Assembly (NCBI RefSeq): GCF_001659705.1
Contig: NZ_CP015971.1
Span: forward strand, 930,001 to 994,000
Source: Arachidicoccus sp. BS20
Lineage (GTDB): Bacteria; Bacteroidota; Bacteroidia; Chitinophagales; Chitinophagaceae
Direction: 5' to 3'
Length of the DNA: 64,000 nt
The notes beneath the pieces are model-generated. The model was not told the origin of the DNA. It did not search any database and saw only the letters and a program-made list of their open reading frames with translations. A program made the translations under genes and the position numbers. Below are positions 1 to 6,706 of this stretch, in pieces (position 1 is the stretch's first letter; each line of letters begins with the position of its first letter).

Positions 1-417
1 ACCTGCAACAAAATGCTTATCCATAAAAAATATGGTAATGATAATGCAGTTCAGTCCGATATTTATCATACGTGTTCCATACAAACCGATGAGCGAAAAA
101 ACAAATGATATAAGGACAAGCACAATCAATTGCAGCCAAAGTATATCGCGGGCAAAACCGGCAATCAGTGCGCAAATAAAAAAACAGACTACCCCTGTGA
201 AAAGCGCGCCTGTTCTACGATGCAGCGAACCGATAACATCTGTAAAGCCAAGCATCAACGTTCCGAAAGGCACGAGAATATACTGATTCAAAATTCCGTA
301 ATGATACAGAATAATGCTTGGCAGCAAAATGGCAAATGTAAGCCGCATGCCAAAATACCAATAGTATCCGTTTGTAAACTTCCTGACTTCGGCAATGTTG
401 CGCATTTTGATTTGCAT
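1..417 (-). CDS. FUSC/YccS-type integral membrane protein, N-terminal part (cut by window edge)
   Basis: An open frame runs on the minus strand from ATG at 417 to the window edge without a stop, giving 139 residues. It starts MQIKMRNIAEVRKF and then has about four hydrophobic segments separated by short basic loops, including the LVPFGTLMLGFTDVIGSLHR stretch. The small-residue, Gly/Asp-containing hairpin followed by LHRRTGALFTG is typical of the N-terminal membrane half of FUSC/YccS proteins (aromatic-acid exporter-like; physiological substrate usually unknown). It begins 15 nt after the pth stop, so it is probably co-transcribed with pth. The second Met at 405 is an alternative start. The C-terminal half lies outside the window. 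Family assignment is by topology and motif feel only. Confidence 0.7.
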   Translation of the reverse strand, partial: MQIKMRNIAEVRKFTNGYYWYFGMRLTFAILLPSIILYHYGILNQYILVPFGTLMLGFTDVIGSLHRRTGALFTGVVCFFICALIAGFARDILWLQLIVLVLISFVFSLIGLYGTRMINIGLNCIIITIFFMDKHFVAG

Positions 418-432
418 ACGACTTTATAATAT

Positions 433-1011
433 TTATTTTCCGAAACTTTGCTTGTTATAATCGTTCATGGCACGTGTAATGCCCATTGCCGCAATGCTTT
501 CAATCACTTCAACACACTTTTCTATTTTCTTTTGAATAATTTCCCGTTCTTCGGGGAACCATTTTCCCAGTACAAATTCCGCCTGCATTCCCTTAGGAAA
601 ATTATTCCCGATGCCGAAACGCAATTTGGGATAAGCGTCCGTTCCAAGAAGGGATTGAATATCTCGCAAGCCATTGTGCCCCGCATCGCTGCCCGCCGGA
701 CGAATACGGATTTTATCAACAGGTAAAGCTAAATCGTCCACTACAGTCAGCGTATTTTCCAAAGGAACTTTTTCTTTATCCATCCAATATTTAAAAGCCT
801 TCCCGCTAAGATTCATATATGTTGTAGGCTTGATACAAATAAACATTTTTCCTTTCCATTTGACCTCTGCAACTTCTGCAAGCCTGTCCACACGAAATGC
901 ACCGCCATGTTTTTGCACGAAAGCATCCACCACATCAAAACCCGCATTGTGCCTTGTATGCACATATTCGCTTCCGGGATTTCCTAAACCAACAATTAAA
1001 AATTTAGACAT
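433..1011 (-). CDS. pth: Peptidyl-tRNA hydrolase
   Basis: This 192-residue protein hydrolyses the ester bond of peptidyl-tRNAs that drop off ribosomes and so recycles tRNA in the cytoplasm. The opening MSKFLIVGLGNPGSEY, the catalytic-site stretch TRHNAGFDVVDAF (His at about residue 21), CIKPTTYMNLSG and the GHNGLRDI motif are all classic Pth1 features, and the length matches the family. I chose the ATG at 1011. The frame extends upstream to 1116, but those residues overlap a terminator-like hairpin and have no Pth homology. The FUSC-type gene follows after 15 nt. Confidence 0.97.
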   Translation of the reverse strand: MSKFLIVGLGNPGSEYVHTRHNAGFDVVDAFVQKHGGAFRVDRLAEVAEVKWKGKMFICIKPTTYMNLSGKAFKYWMDKEKVPLENTLTVVDDLALPVDKIRIRPAGSDAGHNGLRDIQSLLGTDAYPKLRFGIGNNFPKGMQAEFVLGKWFPEEREIIQKKIEKCVEVIESIAAMGITRAMNDYNKQSFGK

Positions 1012-1056
1012 AAAATTTACATAATGACACGACAAAAATAATCGGAATAAACCGCA

Positions 1057-1089
1057 TAAAAAAAGCGAGGGAGCGTAAACTCTCTCGCT
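1057..1089 (-). terminator. Rho-independent terminator ahead of pth
   Basis: AGCGAGAGAG and CTCCCTCGCT (minus strand; one G-T pair) enclose a 6-nt loop and are followed by seven T residues. It would stop minus-strand transcription arriving from the recombinase remnant and tRNA antisense strand before pth. Confidence 0.6.
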
Positions 1090-1231
1090 ATTGTTCTTTT
1101 GTGAACCAAACCACATATCAGGTTTGTAAAAGAATGCACTTGTGATGCACTGGTAGTGTAAAGGTAAAATATTTGTAGAAATAAAACACGATGATGCTTT
1201 TTTATTTTTTTCAATAAAATTTCCAAAAAAA

Positions 1232-1262
1232 TTTGGCAGTCAAAGTATTTCTTTTATTTTTG
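1232..1262 (+). promoter_or_regulatory. Bacteroidota-type promoter for tRNA-Lys
   Basis: TTTG at 1232-1235, a 19-nt spacer and TATTTTTG at 1255-1262 match the Bacteroidota sigma consensus (TTTG ... TAnnTTTG) exactly. The tRNA starts 57 nt downstream, so a short 5' leader is expected. Confidence 0.65.
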
Positions 1263-1319
1263 CACTCCATTTGAAAAGCGACATACACGACACAGTGTAT
1301 TTTACTTGGAAAATGAGAA

Positions 1320-1392
1320 GATTCCGTAGCTCAGTTGGTAGAGCAATACACTTTTAATGTATGGGTCTTGGGTTCGAGTCCCAACGGGATCA
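1320..1392 (+). tRNA. tRNA-Lys (anticodon TTT)
   Basis: The cloverleaf can be folded by eye: acceptor GATTCCG/CGGGATC (1320-1326 with 1385-1391), D arm GCTC...GAGC, anticodon stem ATACA/TGTAT with loop CTTTTAA (anticodon TTT), and T arm TTGGG-TTCGAGT-CCCAA. The discriminator base is A1392. CCA is not encoded. The gene has its own promoter and terminator. Its 3' two thirds also encode, antisense, the last residues of a recombinase remnant, which marks it as an integration site. Confidence 0.95.
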
Positions 1393-1831
1393 CCTCTTGG
1401 GACAAGTCTGAAAATAACAGATTTGTCCCATTTTTTTTGCTCTGTAACTTGCTGTTATTCTGATAGATAAGAACGACCGCAGAATTTAGCCGAGCGGTTC
1501 GATGTTGTGTACCGTCAAATTCCAAAAATTCGGGGAACATCGAACCAATTATAGCACGTTTTTCCTCAATATCGCCGTTTTCATAGCGTCTATCAATGTT
1601 TGCGACCTTTTTTAAAGCAGAAGCTACCAAGTCTTTAATTTCAGTTCCTACTATGGCTAAGTCATTTAATCGTTGCTCCAATTTTTCAATGTTCCCCTTG
1701 GTCAATTTCTTCACTTCCTGGAAATCATCATCTGCCATTTCACCGTCTGCATTTTTTAATAACGCATTTTGAATCCCACTGAAAGTATCCCCCGGAATAT
1801 GGGGGTTAAGATCGGTGGGTTTTCCAATCAA
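1331..1831 (-). pseudogene. Serine site-specific recombinase, C-terminal remnant reading through tRNA-Lys
   Basis: About 166 residues remain of what is normally a 500-residue or longer large serine recombinase. The remaining part has a coiled-coil-like helix (EVKKLTKGNIEKLEQRLNDL), then the IGSMFPEFLEFDGTQHRTAR segment and RLNSAVVLIYQNN, which are typical of the C-terminal end of Bacteroidota recombinases used by integrative elements. The final residues (PLGLEPKTHTLKVYCSTN) and the TGA stop (1331-1333) are encoded by the antisense strand of tRNA-Lys and its terminator. The catalytic N-terminal resolvase domain and zinc ribbon are absent. The first usable start is TTG at 1831, and the open frame continues a little further upstream without recognisable homology. 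It is most likely inactive. Confidence 0.75.
1398..1438 (+). terminator. tRNA-Lys terminator
   Basis: TGGGACAAGTCTG pairs with CAGATTTGTCCCA (one mismatch) around a 7-nt loop and is followed by eight T residues. It starts six nt after the tRNA and lies inside the antisense recombinase remnant. Confidence 0.9.
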
Positions 1832-1913
1832 TGACCGGACAAAAATAAAATGCCTCTTTGAAAAAAATACACAAAACGCCGAACCGTATCCAAAACAGAA
1901 AACCCTTTTTATG

Positions 1914-1943
1914 TTGCGGACATTTGTAAGCCCTCTACATTTG
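1914..1943 (+). promoter_or_regulatory. Bacteroidota-type promoter
   Basis: TTG at 1914-1916, a 19-nt spacer and TACATTTG at 1936-1943. It lies about 37 nt upstream of the small gene at 1980. Confidence 0.5.
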
Positions 1944-1979
1944 CACTTGTGAAAATGATTTTGTGAAGATTAAAAATGA

Positions 1980-2267
1980 ATGACCATGTTAAGTACAAAA
2001 GATGCCACCCTCGTGTATGAAACACTGTTGATGTTTCCGGGTATGAATGACAATGTAAAGATTCCTTTGACTGTAAAACGTAAAACGTTATTGATGCTGG
2101 CGAAGATTATTAAGCAAGGAATAAACAAAGAAGATTTAAGAGATGGCGTACTTTCCGTGATGGATAAAGAAACGATCGATGAATTAAAAAATATAGCGCA
2201 GAGATTATTGGACAAAGGTGGGTTGAGTGAATTAAACGAAAGACTTAGCTCCCTAAGTCAGAAATAA
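1980..2267 (+). CDS. Small hypothetical protein (95 aa)
   Basis: I do not recognise this family. The product is soluble, predicted mostly helical and charged, with no signal peptide or membrane segment. The N-terminal half (VYETLLMFPGMNDNVKIPLT) is followed by helices rich in Lys/Leu and a C-terminal LLDKGGLSELNERLSSLSQK. The start may be 1980 or the ATG two codons later (1986). A good promoter match lies just upstream, which supports expression. It sits between a recombinase remnant and a broken Fic gene, so it may be leftover cargo of an integrated element. Confidence 0.6.
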   Translation: MTMLSTKDATLVYETLLMFPGMNDNVKIPLTVKRKTLLMLAKIIKQGINKEDLRDGVLSVMDKETIDELKNIAQRLLDKGGLSELNERLSSLSQK

Positions 2268-2313
2268 CCATTCAAGCACCGGTATTTATGGAGGGTATAA
2301 AAATAAACAATCA

Positions 2314-3267
2314 TCATCTTTTTTTGTACGTTGTCGTTTTTTTATCACCGTATTTTTTTATCCGTTTTTTTTCGACGGCTTTTTTCAGGTCGAGGCTGGC
2401 GGTAGCGGATGACAACTCTTTAAATCGGTTCATATAATCTTTACGTGTAAACGTTCCGCCGGTTTCTTCCAGGAACAACATCATACGTTCCTCATCATTT
2501 AATTTTTTGGCTGCCTGCGAGAGCAGCTCATCCAGCGACCGGTCTATGATAGCAAGCATATATTCAATAAAACTCGTGGATTGCCCTTCCTTATCGCTTT
2601 GGGCTAATGCTTTGTAATAAGCCGTTTGGTTTTTACTGATTAAGGATTCAAAAGGCAGAAATTCAAAGAAGGGATATTCCTGCATCAGTATCACCGTTTG
2701 CCACAGCCTGCCCATTCTGCCGTTACCGTCCATAAACGGATGAATGAATTCCATTTCATAATGAAAGACGCAGCTTTTAATGAGGGATAATTCTTTCTTA
2801 TCTTTTAGGTATTGAAACAGCGCCCGCATCAGGGAAGGCACATTTTTAGAAGGCGGCGCCACGTGTTCCACTTTTGAATCTTTTACAATGCCTACGCCCT
2901 GGCTTCTGTATTTGCCGGCGTTCTGCACCAAATCCTGCATCAGTAATTTATGTGCGGATAAAAAACTTTTTTCTGAACGGTAATCAAAATTCTATAGCCG
3001 GTTATAGACTTCAAAGGCATTTTTGACTTCAAGAATATCTTTCTTCGGACCAATCACTCTTTTATGTTCGAGAATGGCTGTTATCTGTTCTTCCGACAAA
3101 GTATTGCCTTCAATCTTTAAAGAGGAATGAATGGTTTTTATCTGGTTCTGTTTGCGCAGTGTGGACGATTGCCTTGTTAAATACCGGGCGTTGATTTCCC
3201 CGATTTTAGCGGAAACGGAAGTAACCGTTTTTAAAATTTCCGGCGTTATGGTATAAGGTGGCTTCAT
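2314..3267 (-). pseudogene. Fic-family AMP-transferase interrupted by an amber codon
   Basis: Fic enzymes transfer AMP (or similar groups) to hydroxyl side chains. The N-terminal piece (3267 to 2992, 91 aa) holds the inhibitory-helix motif SSLKIEGN of class II Fic proteins. The C-terminal piece (from ATG 2940 to 2314, 208 aa) holds the catalytic HPFMDGNGRMGR motif and a C-terminal winged-helix-like segment. Between them is a TAG at 2992-2994, followed in the same frame by 17 sense codons (NFDYRSEKSF...) leading straight into the ATG at 2940. One base change would restore a 317-residue protein. If the downstream piece is made alone it would have the active site without its inhibitor. A sequencing error cannot be excluded. 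Confidence 0.8.
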
Positions 3268-3351
3268 TTATGATACTATCATTTGATACTATCAAAATAC
3301 TGTTTTTTTTACACACCGATAATAAAAATATAACCCGCACTTTCAAATATT

Positions 3352-4374
3352 TTAATAAACATTTTTTATCACTGTTTCGGATGTGTTTATATATTGAAAC
3401 AATTTATCCACCATATCGCTGCTGCCGATAAATACCGGGCTTCTTTCGTGAACATACTGCGGGACTATCTCCATGATTCTCTGCCTGCCGTCTGTTGCGC
3501 CGCCACCGCATAATTCGGTAAGGAAAGCAAAGGGGTTGCATTCATACATCAACCGTAATTTCCCTTTGGGTTTTTCTTTTCTGGCGGGGTACAGAAAGAT
3601 GCCGCCGCTTAACAATATCCTGTGCATATCGGCTACCATGCAGCCGGCGTTTTTATTGGCATACCTGCCGTCGCTGCCGTTTTCGGAGGCGTTGCATTCG
3701 TCGAGAAAATCACGGACGGGCTTGTCCACGCTGTGATAGTAACGGTAGTCAAAGGCATAGCTTTTCCCTTCTGCCGGTATTTTCATCTGCGGGTGGCTGA
3801 GGTAAAATTCACCCACACTGTTATCTAATGTAAAGCCGTTCACGCTGTGCCTTTTGGTGCCATAGACGAATATGGTTGAAGAACCGTAGAGCACATAACC
3901 GGCAGCGAATTGGTTATCTCCCTTCTGCAAAAAATCTTCTTTGGTGCAAGGCTTACCCAATTCCGAAACGCGGCGGTAAATACTGAAGATGGTACCTATG
4001 GGCATATTCACGTCAATATTGGCGGAGCCGTCCAGCGGATCCATCAATACCACGTATTTGGACTGGTTGTTCTTGGCATCGTCAAAAACAATGATATCCT
4101 CGTTTTCTTCCGATACCATGCCGGCGCAATAAATACTGTTGCGCAATACATGGATAAAAGTGTTGTTGGCCAGCACATCCAGCTTCTGCACGTTTTCGCC
4201 CTGGATGTTGACGGAACCTTCCGCGCCGAGGATGTCTGCGATGGCGGCTTTGTTTACCAGGTTGCTGACCATTTTAGCGGCAAGACCGATGCCGCGCAGC
4301 AGCCCGGATAACTCGCCGGTCGCCTGCGGATACAGCCGTAGCTGCTGTATGGTAAATTCGTCTAAGGTAGTCAT
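3352..4374 (-). CDS. fbp: Fructose-1,6-bisphosphatase, class I
   Basis: This is the gluconeogenic phosphatase that converts fructose-1,6-bisphosphate to fructose-6-phosphate in the cytoplasm, metal dependent. The 340 residues match class I length. The metal/phosphate signature MDPLDGSANID is at about 111-121, with an upstream EEN at about 89-91. Further conserved stretches are CGGGATDGRQRIMEIVP and VHERSPVFIGS near the C-terminus. It lies 28 nt downstream of pckA on the same strand, so the two form a gluconeogenesis operon. Confidence 0.97.
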   Translation of the reverse strand: MTTLDEFTIQQLRLYPQATGELSGLLRGIGLAAKMVSNLVNKAAIADILGAEGSVNIQGENVQKLDVLANNTFIHVLRNSIYCAGMVSEENEDIIVFDDAKNNQSKYVVLMDPLDGSANIDVNMPIGTIFSIYRRVSELGKPCTKEDFLQKGDNQFAAGYVLYGSSTIFVYGTKRHSVNGFTLDNSVGEFYLSHPQMKIPAEGKSYAFDYRYYHSVDKPVRDFLDECNASENGSDGRYANKNAGCMVADMHRILLSGGIFLYPARKEKPKGKLRLMYECNPFAFLTELCGGGATDGRQRIMEIVPQYVHERSPVFIGSSDMVDKLFQYINTSETVIKNVY

Positions 4375-4402
4375 GGAAATAATGATCGGTTACAATCGTC
4401 AA

Positions 4403-6010
4403 TTATGAAATAATGGTATCTGAAATAACCGGCGCGCCGGCCCTGGTTTCCCTGCCCGCTTTTGCGGCATATTGTTCAAAGTTACTAATAAATAGCTGAG
4501 CCAGCCTGTTCGCTGCTTCATCATACAGGTCTTTATCTTCCCACAGTTCGCGCGGATGAAGGATTTCCGCAGGTACGCCCGGCACAGACTTCGGGATTTG
4601 TACCCCGAAATGCGCATGAGGCTGATAAGCGACATCGTTAAGACTGCCGTCCAGCGCAGCGTTCATCATGGCACGGGTATAGCGTAAGCTGATACGTTTG
4701 CCCACGCCGTAGCCGCCGCCGCTCCAGCCGGTATTGATTAACCAGACATTGATGTCCGGGTGCTTTTCCAATAAGCCGCCCAAGAGTTCGGCATACGCCA
4801 CCGGGTTGAGCGGCAGGAACACTTTGCCGAAGCAGGCGGAGAAAACGGGTTGCGGTTCATTTATTCCTATTTCCGTCCCGGCAATCTTTGCCGTATAACC
4901 GGATACATAATGGTACATCGCCTGCCCTTTGGACAATTTACTAATGGGTGGCAACACCCCGAAAGCGTCGCAGGTAAGGAAGAAAATATTTTTGGGATTA
5001 TTGCCGGCGGAAAGCGTTTTAGCGTTGGGTATAAAATCAATGGGATAAGCCGCCCGCGTATTTTCCGTAAGGGAAATATTGTCGAAATCCACCCTGTTAC
5101 TGTTTGCAAAGAACACCGTGTTTTCCAGCAAGGTTCCTTTTCTGACGGCGTGGAATATCTGCGGTTCTTTTTCTTCCGATAAATTGACACACTTTGCATA
5201 ACAGCCGCCTTCAAAATTAAATACGGAGCCTTCCGCCCAGCCGTGTTCGTCATCGCCGATGAGTTTGCGCTGCGGGTCGGCGCTTAACGTTGTTTTGCCT
5301 GTACCGCTCAACCCGAAGAACAAAGCAACGTCTTTACGCTTTCCTTCATTGGCGGAGCAGTGCATGGACAATACTTTATGATAATGCGGCAGGATAAAAT
5401 TCAGCACGCTGAAAACTCCTTTCTTGATCTCGCCGGTGTAAGCCGTTCCGCCGATTAAAATTATTTTCCTGGTGAAGTTGAGAATGGTAAAATTTTCCTG
5501 CCGGGTACAGTCCGCCAGCGGGTTGGCCGAAAAGCCCGGTGCGTGGATAATCAGCCAGTCCGTTTTTTCAAAAGGGAGTTCTTCCGGTTCGGGGCGTAAA
5601 AATAAATTATGGCAGAACAGGTTTGCCCAGGGTGTTTCCGTAACCACACGGATATTCATACGGTACTTTTCGTTGGAGCAGGCGAAAGCGTCGCGTACCC
5701 ATATTTCTTTCCCGGAAAGATAACCGCAGACTTTGTCGCAAAGCCTGTCAAATGCTTTGGAGGCAAAAGGGATATTGACTTCGCCCCAGTCCACCGCGTT
5801 TTTGGTTATGTCGTCCATCACGATAAACCGGTCTTTGGGCGAGCGCCCGGTAAATTTCCCGGTGTTTACGCACAAAGCGCCTGCATCGCTCAGGCTACCC
5901 TGCCCTAAGGCTAAGGTTTGTTCCGTTAATTTGCCCGAAGGAAGCTGGTAATGTATTTTAGCGGCTTCGAGCTGCAAAGCGTTTTCGAGGCTTTCCATGA
6001 CTGTCTGCAT
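4403..6010 (-). CDS. pckA: Phosphoenolpyruvate carboxykinase (ATP)
   Basis: It converts oxaloacetate plus ATP to PEP, CO2 and ADP, the entry step of gluconeogenesis. The 535-residue protein has the substrate loop GRSPKDRFIV (about 55-64), GGTAYTGEIKKG (about 187), the P-loop GLSGTGKTT (233-241), IGDDEHGW (251-258) and the C-terminal NTGWSGGGYGVGKR. All are diagnostic of the ATP-dependent family. The start is ATG 6010 (MQTVMESLEN); the Met at codon 5 is possible. fbp follows, and together they reverse glycolysis. The window also holds ppc, which could replenish oxaloacetate. Confidence 0.97.
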   Translation of the reverse strand: MQTVMESLENALQLEAAKIHYQLPSGKLTEQTLALGQGSLSDAGALCVNTGKFTGRSPKDRFIVMDDITKNAVDWGEVNIPFASKAFDRLCDKVCGYLSGKEIWVRDAFACSNEKYRMNIRVVTETPWANLFCHNLFLRPEPEELPFEKTDWLIIHAPGFSANPLADCTRQENFTILNFTRKIILIGGTAYTGEIKKGVFSVLNFILPHYHKVLSMHCSANEGKRKDVALFFGLSGTGKTTLSADPQRKLIGDDEHGWAEGSVFNFEGGCYAKCVNLSEEKEPQIFHAVRKGTLLENTVFFANSNRVDFDNISLTENTRAAYPIDFIPNAKTLSAGNNPKNIFFLTCDAFGVLPPISKLSKGQAMYHYVSGYTAKIAGTEIGINEPQPVFSACFGKVFLPLNPVAYAELLGGLLEKHPDINVWLINTGWSGGGYGVGKRISLRYTRAMMNAALDGSLNDVAYQPHAHFGVQIPKSVPGVPAEILHPRELWEDKDLYDEAANRLAQLFISNFEQYAAKAGRETRAGAPVISDTIIS

Positions 6011-6180
6011 AAAAAGAAGGAATTAGTTATCAGAAATACTTACAATCGTTATTTTTATGCAAGATTAGAAATTATATAGTAATGACAAAATATTTTTGAT
6101 TATTTCTATTTTAAAAGTGATTACTATGATATTTTTTAGAAAACATTCAATTAAAAGTAAATTTCAGCAACAGGGGAATA

Positions 6181-6481
6181 AGATACAACTTCATTCGATA
6201 CGCCAACCGCAGGTTATTGGTCATCGTGGAAATTTCTTCGGGAGGCATGGCTTGCACAGTTATCGACCCGAAACTGGTATTTGCAGCCGCTTTGAAATCG
6301 GCAGCTTCGGCTTTGCTTATTTCGCACAATCATCCGAGCGGCAACCTGCTGCCCAGCGAAGCGGACAAGAAGCTGACCGAAAAAATTAAAGCCGGCTGCA
6401 AGCTGCCGGAAATAAATTTTTTGACCACCTGATTATTACCGCAGAGGGTTTACTTCCTTTGCGGATAAAGGGTTGCTATAA
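6181..6481 (+). pseudogene. RadC/JAB-domain DNA-repair-like protein, decayed fragment
   Basis: The frame from about 6181 reads ...ANRRLLVIVEISSGGMACTV and then the JAMM-type metal motif SHNHPSGNLLPSEAD, ending KAGCKLPEINF. The expected continuation DHLIITAEG is present but in another frame, and the tail F-x-SFADKGLL-stop is in a third frame. There are therefore two frameshifts within about 40 nt, and the N-terminal half of the domain is missing. RadC-like genes are frequent passengers of Bacteroidota mobile elements. This one is clearly non-functional. Confidence 0.7.
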
Positions 6482-6652
6482 AACAGCTCTTTAATTTCTT
6501 TGTGTTTATTGCAAGCGTATTGTACGCTTAAATGGTGTCGTCGTCCGGCATCCTCTCTTTTGCAAAAGAAAGGATGGCAAAGAAAAACGCTGAAGCCGCA
6601 AAGTAACCCGCTTAGCACGGTTGAGCAGTATTAATTTGCATTGCTCCACTAA

Positions 6653-6671
6653 TAAATAGCAACTTGGGTTA
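6653..6671 (+). repeat. Possible relic of an IS982-type terminal repeat
   Basis: TAAATAGCAACTTG (14 nt) is identical to the right end of the IS982 element at 43197-44129. The following GGGTT matches the inverse of that element's left end (AACCCAAGTTGC). No transposase residue is visible beside it, so this may be a solo IS end. Confidence 0.35.
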
Positions 6672-6706
6672 ATTAGGTAAACATCATGTATTGTTTAAAA
6701 TTTGTT

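Noticed and set aside
32-429. Two overlapping plus-strand frames at the window start
   Set aside because: They lie opposite an open minus-strand frame with clear membrane-protein character that continues to the window edge.
1012-1116. N-terminal extension of pth
   Set aside because: The extra residues cross a terminator hairpin and are not part of Pth; ATG 1011 matches the family start.
1320-1392. Second att copy marking the far end of an integrated island
   Set aside because: I found no second copy of the tRNA-Lys 3' end in the window, so island borders cannot be set.
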